Assembly (NCBI GenBank): GCA_003500765.1
Contig: DNQL01000057.1
Coordinates: forward strand, 1-8,733
Source: Elusimicrobiota bacterium
GTDB lineage: Bacteria > Elusimicrobiota > Elusimicrobia > Elusimicrobiales > UBA9959
Length of the DNA: 8,733 nucleotides
Direction of reading: 5' to 3'
The translations under genes and the position numbers were made by a program. This document shows positions 1 to 4,951 of this stretch, one piece after another. How positions within the stretch are numbered: position 1 is the stretch's first letter; every line of letters begins with the position of its first letter. The notes below the pieces were generated by a model, which saw nothing but the letters and a program-made list of their open reading frames with translations, made no database searches and was not told the DNA's origin.

Positions 1-1
1 G

Positions 2-256
2 GCTAGTTTACAGGGAGAGGGTCACCTGGCCTACATAGAAACCAAAGGCAGAAAAGCGAGCCTTGAAACCATACAGAAGCTGGCGCTGGCTTTAAGAGTT
101 CCAGTGTCCCGCCTTTTTGAGGACGTCCCGCCGCAGGAAAAAGACGCCGTGGACGCGGCCACGCAGAAGTTCGCGCAACTGCTGCGCGGCAAGAGCCCCG
201 CCGAAACCGCCGCCATCCTGGAAATAGCAAGGACCGCCGCCCGGCATTATAAATGA
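2..256 (+). CDS. XRE-family HTH transcriptional regulator, C-terminal part (5' end outside window)
   Basis: An open frame runs from the window edge to TGA at 254-256 and encodes 84 residues. The first 40 read as the second half of a Cro/C1-type helix-turn-helix: HLAYIETKGRKASLETIQKL followed by ALALRVPVSRLFED, which matches the usual 'IErGkr-psletl-kla-aL-v-ls-Lf' pattern. The remaining ~40 residues are a charged, alanine-rich, probably helical tail (VDAATQKFAQLLRGKSPAET). This tail could be a dimerisation extension, as in many small XRE repressors. The recognition helix and the start lie outside the window, so the target and full size are unknown. The gene converges on another XRE gene of the opposite strand. 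The family call is firm; the biological role is not known. Confidence 0.82.
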   Translation, partial: ASLQGEGHLAYIETKGRKASLETIQKLALALRVPVSRLFEDVPPQEKDAVDAATQKFAQLLRGKSPAETAAILEIARTAARHYK

Positions 257-277
257 AGTGGCGTTGTTAATAAAGCC

Positions 278-317
278 GCCATTCTTCCCCGGTCTTTTAA
301 GGCCGGGGAGGAATGGC
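278..317. repeat. Inverted repeat / hairpin downstream of the partial XRE gene
   Basis: A 17-base arm (278-294) is mirrored by 301-317, giving about 15 Watson-Crick pairs plus two G-U-type positions around a 6-base loop. It starts 21 bases after the stop of the upstream XRE gene. No T-run follows on the plus strand, so it is not a classical intrinsic terminator. It may stabilise the 3' end of the mRNA or belong to a dispersed palindromic repeat. Confidence 0.6.
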
Positions 318-355
318 AGTTGGAGCGAAGCGGAAGCGGCGAGTTTTGTGTGACG

Positions 356-404
356 CCGGAGACCCAGGGCTTTAGCCCGGGGTTGGGATCGTTAGTCTCC
401 CCGG
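356..404. repeat. Nested inverted repeat in non-coding DNA (REP-like)
   Basis: GGAGAC at 358-363 pairs with GTCTCC at 395-400. Inside it, GGGC (367-370) pairs with GCCC (375-378), so a small inner stem sits within a larger one. The core 'GGGCTTTAGCCC' resembles the short palindromes dispersed through many environmental bacterial genomes. Together with the hairpin at 278-317 it makes up most of the 257-525 gap, in which I see no protein gene. Confidence 0.45.
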
Positions 405-424
405 AGAAGTTGTGTTATTTATAG

Positions 425-444
425 AAAAGGGCCGGCGCTCTTTT
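425..444. terminator. Candidate bidirectional terminator between convergent XRE genes
   Basis: AAAAGGGC (425-432) pairs with GCTCTTTT (437-444) across a CGGC loop; seven pairs are Watson-Crick and one is G-U. The A-run on one side and T-run on the other would act as the U-tail in either direction. The stem is short, so strength is uncertain. Confidence 0.45.
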
Positions 445-509
445 ACCTACTCAGACGGTTGCGGGGGCATTTTAAAGGGGCAGGTGCTTAAAGATTTACG
501 AACAGCTTA

Positions 510-527
510 AAGGCTCTGAACAGCCTT
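510..527 (-). terminator. Weak terminator overlapping the stop codon of the small XRE gene
   Basis: AAGGCT (510-515) and AGCCTT (522-527) form a 6-bp stem with a 6-base loop. Read on the minus strand it overlaps the TAA of the XRE gene and is followed by only a short TTTAAG tract. It may assist the stronger-looking hairpin at 425-444. Confidence 0.35.
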
Positions 528-750
528 ATTTATCGAAAAAGTCGCGCAGGCCCTTCCTGTATACCTTCAGGAACTGTTGCAGTTCCACAACATCCAGCCG
601 TCTTTCCCCCCGCTCGATCTTTGAAACATAAGATTGCGGCTTTCTGAGTTTTTGAGCGGCTTGCACCTGGGTTAGTCCGGCTTCCAGCCTAACATTCCTG
701 AGCCGCTCAATGATCAGTCTGTATTCCCTGGAATAGATGGATTCGCCCAT
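526..750 (-). CDS. Small XRE-family HTH regulator, probably translated from a leaderless mRNA
   Basis: This 74-residue protein is little more than one Cro/C1-type helix-turn-helix. The first helices start near residue 13. 'LTQVQAAQKL' (26-35) is the second helix and the turn, 'PQSYVSKIERGERRLD' (38-53) covers the recognition helix and the conserved IErGeR, and the last helix ends near residue 64. There is no effector or oligomerisation domain. The short length suggests an autoregulating repressor of the restriction-modification-controller or phage type, but no such partner genes are visible. A TATACT box lies six bases upstream of the ATG with no Shine-Dalgarno between them, which implies leaderless initiation. 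GC content of this gene (about 52%, hand count) is clearly below that of the genes to the right, which suggests acquisition by transfer. DNA binding is well supported; the targets are inferred. Confidence 0.85.
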   Translation of the reverse strand: MGESIYSREYRLIIERLRNVRLEAGLTQVQAAQKLRKPQSYVSKIERGERRLDVVELQQFLKVYRKGLRDFFDK

Positions 751-756
751 GCGAAT

Positions 757-785
757 AGTATATAACCTATTTGAGGATAGCCCAA
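757..785 (-). promoter_or_regulatory. Promoter of the small XRE gene (leftward)
   Basis: On the minus strand, TTGGGC (785-780) and TATACT (762-757) are separated by 17 bases. Transcription would start about seven bases further, at or beside the ATG (750). The match to the sigma70 consensus is good at -10 and moderate at -35. Confidence 0.65.
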
Positions 786-796
786 GATAGGATATA
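761..796. promoter_or_regulatory. Candidate operator dyad overlapping both divergent promoters
   Basis: TATAACCTAT (761-770) and ATAGGATATA (787-796) are inverted copies matching at 9 of 10 positions. The CCTAT/ATAGG cores are centred 21 bases apart, two helical turns. Each arm touches the -10 box of one promoter. The position and symmetry suit a dimeric XRE repressor that controls itself and the divergent transcript. Binding by the adjacent regulator is inferred. Confidence 0.5.
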
Positions 797-798
797 AT
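771..798 (+). promoter_or_regulatory. Strong rightward sigma70-type promoter feeding the structured RNA region
   Basis: TTGAGG (771-776) and a perfect TATAAT (793-798) are 16 bases apart, giving a predicted start near 805. The first credible protein gene on this strand begins 525 bases later, beyond two terminator-like hairpins, so the direct product is probably non-coding RNA. The -35 boxes of this promoter and of the leftward one lie inside each other's spacers, so the two should exclude each other. Confidence 0.7.
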
Positions 799-898
799 AT
801 ATACCAGTCAATAAGGTAAGAAGCATCCTACAACAACAAAGATTGATGGGCGGGGGCGATAATTTTCTTTTTTGTACGGACGCCGCAGGCGGACGGGA

Positions 899-940
899 GC
901 GGCCGTGCCAAGGCCCACGTTTATTGGGCCGGCCGGCCGC
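899..940 (+). other. Very stable GC-rich hairpin just 5' of the 6S-like RNA
   Basis: Three stacked helices form one rod: GCGGCCG (899-905) with CGGCCGC (934-940), GCC (907-909) with GGC (931-933), and GGCCCA (912-917) with TGGGCC (925-930). Only T906 and A910-A911 bulge, and the loop is 918-924. No T-run follows on either strand, so it is unlikely to be a terminator. It would be the 5' leader of a transcript from the 771-798 promoter and might mark a processing or stability element. The preceding stretch 805-898 holds no gene I can recognise. Confidence 0.6.
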
Positions 941-945
941 GCAGA

Positions 946-1095
946 GGAGGTTATTGTAAGATGCAGACCTCCTTGGGAACAGGTGCGAAGGCGCGTAGTG
1001 CCGAGCCCTGTGAACCCACTACTTAGCGGCAAGGAGCAGTGCGGGGCCGCGCAGTGGCCACGCCTGCGACGACATCTCGCGGATAAGCTCGGGGC
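946..1095 (+). ncRNA. ssrS: Probable 6S RNA (RNA polymerase regulator); ends approximate
   Basis: The segment CGCCTGCGACGACATCTCG (1061-1079) closely resembles the conserved 3' segment of proteobacterial 6S RNA (E. coli has GCCTGCGGCGGCATCTCGG, from memory). The expected long-rod fold can be drawn. TTAT (951-954) pairs with ATAA (1083-1086), AGATG (959-963) with CATCT (1073-1077), and CAGGTG (980-985) with CGCCTG (1061-1066). A distal hairpin, CACT (1017-1020) with AGTG (1038-1041), sits beyond an open middle containing TGCCGAGCCCTGTGAACC. 6S RNA mimics an open promoter, binds the housekeeping RNA polymerase holoenzyme and lowers transcription in stationary phase. At roughly 140-150 nt it is shorter than the 184 nt of E. 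coli. A competing hairpin, AGGAGGT (945-951) with ACCTCCT (967-973), leaves the 5' end uncertain. SRP RNA, RNase P RNA and tmRNA signatures were looked for and not found. Confidence 0.62.
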
Positions 1096-1113
1096 TCATT
1101 CGATTCCATCGGG

Positions 1114-1139
1114 ATGTTCGTCAAAGAACTGGCGAACAT
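1114..1139 (+). other. Stem-loop between the 6S-like RNA and its terminator
   Basis: ATGTTCG (1114-1120) pairs with CGAACAT (1133-1139). U1121-G1132 and C1122-G1131 extend it to nine pairs around an 8-base loop. It may be part of the precursor removed in maturation, or a protein-binding or 3'-protection element. Confidence 0.5.
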
Positions 1140-1160
1140 TGACCAACAGCCTCCACCAAT

Positions 1161-1194
1161 TTAAAGCCGGCTCCTTAAAAAGAGCCGGCTTTAA
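1161..1194 (+). terminator. Strong intrinsic terminator ending the non-coding transcript
   Basis: A perfect 13-bp stem joins 1161-1173 to 1182-1194 (core AAAGCCGGCTC) with an 8-base A-rich loop and a TTTAATATT tail. The A/T-rich stem ends allow it to work in both directions. It bounds the RNA region on the right and shares its core sequence with the terminator at 2534-2563. Confidence 0.8.
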
Positions 1195-1216
1195 TATTGA
1201 TACCCCTGATACCCCT

Positions 1217-1240
1217 AGGGCCCAGACGGGACTGGGCCCT
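1217..1240 (+). terminator. Second terminator-like hairpin upstream of the deiminase gene
   Basis: AGGGCCCAG (1217-1225) pairs with CTGGGCCCT (1232-1240) around a 6-base loop, followed by the pyrimidine-rich CTTCCTT. It probably backs up the terminator at 1161-1194. A further short palindrome, GGCCCATGGGCC, lies at 1250-1261. Confidence 0.5.
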
Positions 1241-1293
1241 CTTCCTTAAGGCCCATGGGCCTCCGGCCCGAGGCGGCCGGTCTCAAACGCGGC

Positions 1294-1299
1294 TATACT
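1294..1299 (+). promoter_or_regulatory. Possible -10 box of the deiminase gene
   Basis: TATACT lies 31 bases before the ATG and downstream of two terminators, so a new promoter is needed about here. No convincing -35 box is found 16-18 bases upstream; the region there is GC-rich. A GGGG Shine-Dalgarno-type run at 1319-1323 precedes the start. Confidence 0.4.
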
Positions 1300-1330
1300 A
1301 TTATCACAGACTCGGAAAAGGGGAACCGAT

Positions 1331-2512
1331 ATGAAGAACGCCTTCAAGACCATAACCGCCGTAGCGATAAGCCTGATCTTCGCCGCTTCCGTCAAGGCCG
1401 CCTCGCCTTTCGACGGCTCCGGCGCTTTCGAAGATCCCGGCCTCATGGAAGTCCCGGCCGTCACCGAGGCTTCCGCGGTCGCCGAACCCTCCCGGACCGA
1501 AGCCGAGGTCCCTGCCCACGGCTACACCTCCGGCCAGCTGAGCGAGATGCGCCAGCATAACGCCTCGGTAGGCGCCTCGGCCAACAAGGGCCTGGGCCTT
1601 GAGGACGAGCGCGTCGAGATCCGGTACCGCCCTTACGCCGATTACGAGAAGACCGGCTACCTGATAATGAGCGCCGATTTCAACTTCAATTCCCGCCAGG
1701 CCAAGCTGCTGATGGCCTCCAAGCTGCCGGCCGACGGCACCCTGGTCATCTTCACGGACACCTACGGTACGACCAAAGAGGATGTCCTGCGCGAATACGG
1801 CTCCGTGGTTCCCCGCGAGCGCATCAAGGTGGTCACGCTGCCCGGCGCCCGCAACGGCTTCTGGGCCCGCGACGGCATACCGGTGCCGGCGATAGACGCC
1901 TCCAATAACCTGGTAGTGGTTGACGCGGTCTACGGCCACCGTTTCGAGCCCGACGCCGAGATCGCGCGCCTCTTCGGCGCCCGCATGGAGAAGCACGGCT
2001 ACTATTTTGAGGGCGGCAATTTCATGGCCAACCACTCCGGCACCTGCATCATGGTCAACGCCCACGCGCACGTCCGCATCCCAGACTCGGTCTTCGCCGG
2101 CCAGTACGGCTGCCGCGAGATGATACGCCTGCCGCTGGTGGACGGCATCGGCCACATAGACGAGCATGTGCGCTTCATAAGCGAGAAGGTCGTCGTCACC
2201 GACCTGCCGGAGTACAAGGACGTCCTGCAGGGAAAGGGCCTCACCGTGCATATGATGCCCAAGCCCTCGGGCCCCTTCGAGACCTACGTGAATTCCCTTA
2301 TCATGGACGGCAAGGTCATAGTGCCGGTCTTCGGCCGGAGCACCGACGAGCAGGCGCTCGCCGTTTACCGCTCGCTCGGCCTCGAGGCCTTCGGCGCCGA
2401 TTCCAGGACGCTCTCCAACGACGGCCAGGGCTCGGTGCACTGCATAACGATGACCTATCCCGCCGTGCCCGCCCGCGAACTGATGAAAGCCCTGGGCGCC
2501 ACCGAGCTTTAA
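1331..2512 (+). CDS. Secreted agmatine deiminase / bacterial peptidyl-arginine deiminase family protein
   Basis: This family hydrolyses a guanidinium group to a ureido group plus ammonia, acting on agmatine, free arginine or peptidyl-arginine. The 393-residue protein has a signal peptide (1-23, cut after SVKA), an acidic Ala/Pro/Glu-rich linker (about 28-63) and then the catalytic fold. The expected motifs appear in order: WARDG (178-182, guanidinium-binding Asp181), FEGGN (226-230), GHIDEH (274-279, catalytic His275 and Asp277), TYVNSL (318-323) and GSVHCIT (367-373, nucleophile Cys371). All active-site residues are therefore present. Cytosolic agmatine deiminases lack a signal peptide, so the exported form suggests a periplasmic or external substrate, as for the Porphyromonas enzyme. 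No polyamine genes are adjacent. The gene is monocistronic, between terminators at 1161-1240 and 2534-2563. Family is firm; substrate is unknown. Confidence 0.87.
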   Translation: MKNAFKTITAVAISLIFAASVKAASPFDGSGAFEDPGLMEVPAVTEASAVAEPSRTEAEVPAHGYTSGQLSEMRQHNASVGASANKGLGLEDERVEIRYRPYADYEKTGYLIMSADFNFNSRQAKLLMASKLPADGTLVIFTDTYGTTKEDVLREYGSVVPRERIKVVTLPGARNGFWARDGIPVPAIDASNNLVVVDAVYGHRFEPDAEIARLFGARMEKHGYYFEGGNFMANHSGTCIMVNAHAHVRIPDSVFAGQYGCREMIRLPLVDGIGHIDEHVRFISEKVVVTDLPEYKDVLQGKGLTVHMMPKPSGPFETYVNSLIMDGKVIVPVFGRSTDEQALAVYRSLGLEAFGADSRTLSNDGQGSVHCITMTYPAVPARELMKALGATEL

Positions 2513-2533
2513 TAAGTCCCGCCCGCAAAAAAA

Positions 2534-2563
2534 GAGAGCCGGCTTCGGATGAAGCCGGCTCTC
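2534..2563. terminator. Strong bidirectional terminator between convergent genes
   Basis: GAGAGCCGGCTTC (2534-2546) pairs perfectly with 2551-2563 around a GGAT loop. It is flanked by an A7 run on the left and TTCTTTTT on the right, with a further outer match CCGC/GCGG at 2523-2526 and 2572-2575. It lies 21 bases after the deiminase stop and 16 bases before the stop of the opposite gene, and should serve both. Confidence 0.9.
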
Positions 2564-2579
2564 TTCTTTTTGCGGACCG

Positions 2580-3410
2580 TCAGAACCCGGTCAGTCCCCT
2601 GAGCCCCTTCTTCACCGCGTCCTTCCCTTTTTCCGAGGCCGCCGCCTTTGCCCGGGCCTTGGCCTCTTCGGCCATCCGTTTTTTCGTCTGTTCCATTATC
2701 ATCTTCGGGTCGAAGTTCTTCTGGTAGTTCTTCCAGGCCGAGGTGTCCATCTTCTTGTAGCCCGCGGGCAGCGCGAACTTCTCCGCCGGGATATCCCCCG
2801 TCTTAACGGACTTCACGGTCATCCCGTGTTTCGAATCCTTGCCCGAGGCCTCGTAGCCCATCAGTACCCCCGGCGCGCCCTTGCCGCCGGAGAGCCCCAG
2901 CGCCCGGGCCTGGCCGAGGTAGAAGTCCGAGGCGGGCTTTAGGCCGGCGTCGTCCGAGACCCAGGCCTTGCCCTTGAGATCCTTGCCCGAGAAGTCGTAT
3001 TCGTCGGAGGCGAAGCCGGCTATCTTCTTTGAGCCGGAGGTCTTCTTGTAGGTGAAGCCGGCCGGCATGGCGCTGTCGGGGACCATGGCGGAGCCGGAAT
3101 TCATCGACTTGCGCAGTTCATCGAAGGTGAACTCGCAGTAGGCGTTGGAGGCGGGCATGAGCGTCCATACCACCCGCTTGTCCAGCCGGGTTATTATCAC
3201 CGACTTCTGCGTGCTGGTCCCCTTCTTTTCGGGGTCCTGGTAATTCACGCTCATCTCGAGGCGCGAGTACTGCGGTTCGATGTAATTCACGTGAGAAGAT
3301 TTGTTGGTCTCCCCTTTATAATCCGACACGTTCTCCATTTTCATGGTGACGCCGGCCAGGGCGGGCGCGGAGGCCAGCAGTGCCGGGAGCAGCAATATGA
3401 AAGTTTTCAT
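2580..3410 (-). CDS. Secreted hypothetical protein, DUF4412-like
   Basis: This 276-residue exported protein has a signal peptide (residues 1-19, cut after APALA). The body is a run of predicted beta strands that begins with VTMKMENVSDYKGE and includes 'VIITRLDKRVVWTLMPASN' (71-89). Such strands with 'thick' aromatic positions resemble the DUF4412 / LolA-like incomplete beta-barrel proteins of the periplasm. The closing 'IPAEKFALPAGYKKMD' is typical of that group, in which the sequence after the barrel reads 'F-lP-Gy'. Cys92 is the only cysteine, so no disulphide is formed within the mature protein. The last ~39 residues are a Lys/Ala/Glu-rich charged helix that may contact membrane, nucleic acid or a partner. 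The start is supported by AGGGGG five bases upstream. No function is known; the domain call is by pattern only. Confidence 0.72.
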   Translation of the reverse strand: MKTFILLLPALLASAPALAGVTMKMENVSDYKGETNKSSHVNYIEPQYSRLEMSVNYQDPEKKGTSTQKSVIITRLDKRVVWTLMPASNAYCEFTFDELRKSMNSGSAMVPDSAMPAGFTYKKTSGSKKIAGFASDEYDFSGKDLKGKAWVSDDAGLKPASDFYLGQARALGLSGGKGAPGVLMGYEASGKDSKHGMTVKSVKTGDIPAEKFALPAGYKKMDTSAWKNYQKNFDPKMIMEQTKKRMAEEAKARAKAAASEKGKDAVKKGLRGLTGF

Positions 3411-3412
3411 GG

Positions 3413-3434
3413 AACCCCCTTTTTTTTAATTCTA
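3413..3434 (-). promoter_or_regulatory. Possible promoter -10 box and ribosome binding site of the DUF4412-like gene
   Basis: On the minus strand TAGAAT (3434-3429) precedes an A-rich stretch and the run AAGGGGG, which ends about three bases before the ATG. The -35 position is GC-rich and poor. A weak hairpin CCGGG/CCCGG (3450-3463) lies just after the stop of the upstream transporter gene, so some read-through from that gene is possible. Confidence 0.35.
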
Positions 3435-3467
3435 CTTAAATAGGCCGGGCCGGGAAACCCCGGGAGC

Positions 3468-4376
3468 CTAACCGAAAAGGAAAGCCATGCCGGCGAAGAA
3501 GAAAAAGAAAGCCGTCAGCAGGTAGCCCGAGGGGCGCTTGCGCTCTATGATATGCTCGAAAAGGGCCGCGAAAAGGGTGCCGGTGATGGCGATGCCCGAC
3601 ACCGCCGCCAGCGCGTCGGCGCGGCGCACGGCCTGCAGGTAGAACATCAGGGACATGTAGGTGCCCGCCGCGCTGCCGGCCGCTATCCAGAACAGGCTGC
3701 GCCGGTTCATGGCGCGCAGCCGCTCGCGGAAGCGGAAAGGCCTGAAGCGCGAAAGGAGGACGAAGAAGACCAGCGCGCCCGCCGCGCGGTAGAAATTGCC
3801 CTCGGTGGTGCTTATGCCCGGGCTGTGTTCGAAGCCGTAGCGCGTGAGCACTATCCCGGCGCCGTCCAGCACCACTCCCAGCAGGGCGAAAAAACCCGCC
3901 CGCAGGTTCCAGTGCCCTTCCTTGCGGAAGGATTCGAGCGAAAAGATGAACAGGCAGACGATGAAGAAGGCCACGGCGTAGGCCTTGCGCGGCTCCAGCG
4001 TCTGGCCGAAGGCCAGCCAGCTCAGCGAACCGACCACGAAAGGCTGCAGGCCGAAGAGCATCATGGTGCGCCCCGGCCCCATCAGCGAGAACGCTTTTAG
4101 GATGAACACGTCTCCCAGGCCCAGGCCTATGGCGCCGGAGAGGACGAACATCGAAAGATAGAACGGCGGGGCCTGATGGAAGCCTCCCTGCCAGAGGATG
4201 GTGAGGGCGAAGAGCGACCCGGCCACGCAGGCTTTGAAGCAGTTGACCCAGACGCTCGACACCTTGCGGGAATAGTGGGTGAAGAACTGCACGCCAATGG
4301 CGAAGCTGAGGTTGGCGGCCAGCGCGTAGATATAGACGGCGTCCATCGGGGAGATATTGTACAAAGTTGCTATCAT
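3468..4376 (-). CDS. DMT-superfamily (EamA) membrane transporter
   Basis: The 302-residue protein consists of about ten hydrophobic segments in two similar halves (roughly 12-146 and 158-300), the layout of EamA/RhaT-type drug/metabolite transporters of the inner membrane. Such proteins export amino acids, nucleotide-type metabolites or drugs. The residues that would identify the substrate are not known. Segments such as SGAIGLGLGDVFILKAFSLM, in the first half, and SGIAITGTLFAALFEHIIER, in the second, fit the EamA pattern of a small-residue-rich helix before a charged loop. The first ATG (4376) has AAGGA very close upstream. An internal ATG at 4346 (MDAVYIY) starts directly at the first membrane helix and is an alternative. 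The gene is divergent from the nitroreductase gene, with only 23 bases between starts, so its promoter must overlap coding sequence. Confidence 0.83.
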   Translation of the reverse strand: MIATLYNISPMDAVYIYALAANLSFAIGVQFFTHYSRKVSSVWVNCFKACVAGSLFALTILWQGGFHQAPPFYLSMFVLSGAIGLGLGDVFILKAFSLMGPGRTMMLFGLQPFVVGSLSWLAFGQTLEPRKAYAVAFFIVCLFIFSLESFRKEGHWNLRAGFFALLGVVLDGAGIVLTRYGFEHSPGISTTEGNFYRAAGALVFFVLLSRFRPFRFRERLRAMNRRSLFWIAAGSAAGTYMSLMFYLQAVRRADALAAVSGIAITGTLFAALFEHIIERKRPSGYLLTAFFFFFAGMAFLFG

Positions 4377-4399
4377 ATTCCTTGTCCCAGGGAGGAGCC

Positions 4400-4951
4400 A
4401 TGAACGAAGTCCTCAAAGCCATCAAAACCCGCCGCAGCATCCGCAAATACCTGCCCGACCCGCTCAAACAGGCCGAGCTGGAGGCCATCGTAGAGGCCGG
4501 CCAGTACGCGCCCAGCGCGCATAACGACCAGCCCTGGCATTTCACGGTCATCCGCGACCGGACCCTTATCGACCGCATCAGCGCCGTCTCCAAAGAAGGA
4601 ATGGCGAAAAGCGGCGTGGACTGGATGGAGAAGATGGCCGCCAGCGACAAGTTCCACGTTTTCTACGGCGCGCCGGCGGTCATCGTGGTCTCCATGCGCA
4701 AGGACGCCATGTCGCCGCTGGTGGACTGCTCGGCCGCGATAGAGAACATGCTGCTGGCCGCGGAGTCGCTGGATATCGGCTCCTGCTGGATCGGCCTTGC
4801 GCGGTTCTGGTTCTCCTACGGGGAAGAGGTTAAGAGGCTGAACCTGCCTGAGGGCTACGAGCCCTGCTATGCCGTCGCCTTCGGTTACAAGGGTCACCGC
4901 CCGTCCACGGCCCTGCCCCGCAAGGAGAACGCGGTAGCCTGGATGGATTGA
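4400..4951 (+). CDS. Nitroreductase-family FMN-dependent oxidoreductase
   Basis: The 183-residue protein has the usual order of the nitroreductase fold. RRSIRKY (11-17) and APSAHNDQPWHF (37-48) bind the FMN phosphate and ring, a dimer-interface region follows, and GSCWIG (127-132) precedes the C-terminal strand ending in VAFGYKGHRP. These cytosolic enzymes form homodimers and use NAD(P)H to reduce nitro compounds, quinones or other acceptors; natural substrates are usually unknown. The start at 4400 was chosen because GGGAGGAG lies just upstream; an earlier in-frame ATG at 4367 would overlap the divergent transporter gene and has no such site. It is the first gene of a five-gene operon, and its stop overlaps the start of uvsE in TGATG. 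Confidence 0.9.
   Translation: MNEVLKAIKTRRSIRKYLPDPLKQAELEAIVEAGQYAPSAHNDQPWHFTVIRDRTLIDRISAVSKEGMAKSGVDWMEKMAASDKFHVFYGAPAVIVVSMRKDAMSPLVDCSAAIENMLLAAESLDIGSCWIGLARFWFSYGEEVKRLNLPEGYEPCYAVAFGYKGHRPSTALPRKENAVAWMD

Noticed and set aside
808..1032. Leftward 74-residue open frame
   Set aside because: It lies antisense to the structured RNA region, resembles no known protein and has no sign of a ribosome site.
945..1095. SRP RNA, RNase P RNA or tmRNA as identity of the non-coding RNA
   Set aside because: The SRP GTCAGGTCCGGAAGGAAGCAG core, the RNase P GAGGAAAGTC-type core and the tmRNA tRNA-like ends were not found; GCGGCAAGGAGCAG only superficially recalls SRP helix 8.
872..1249. Rightward 125-residue open frame starting at TTG
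   Set aside because: It begins at a TTG without a ribosome site, runs through the 6S-like RNA and two terminator stems, and its Arg/Pro-rich translation looks like non-coding GC-rich DNA.
1304..2440. Leftward 378-residue open frame antisense to the deiminase gene
   Set aside because: The opposite strand encodes a complete enzyme with signal peptide and catalytic motifs; long antisense frames are expected in GC-rich codons. Its translation is rich in Val/Gly/Ala/His with no domain.
3436..4650. Leftward 404-residue open frame overlapping the transporter and nitroreductase genes
   Set aside because: It is out of frame with the clear EamA protein, and its Arg/Pro/His-rich sequence has no membrane segments or motifs.
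4373..4897. Leftward 174-residue open frame antisense to the nitroreductase gene
   Set aside because: It is a shadow of the nitroreductase coding strand, which has all FMN-binding motifs.
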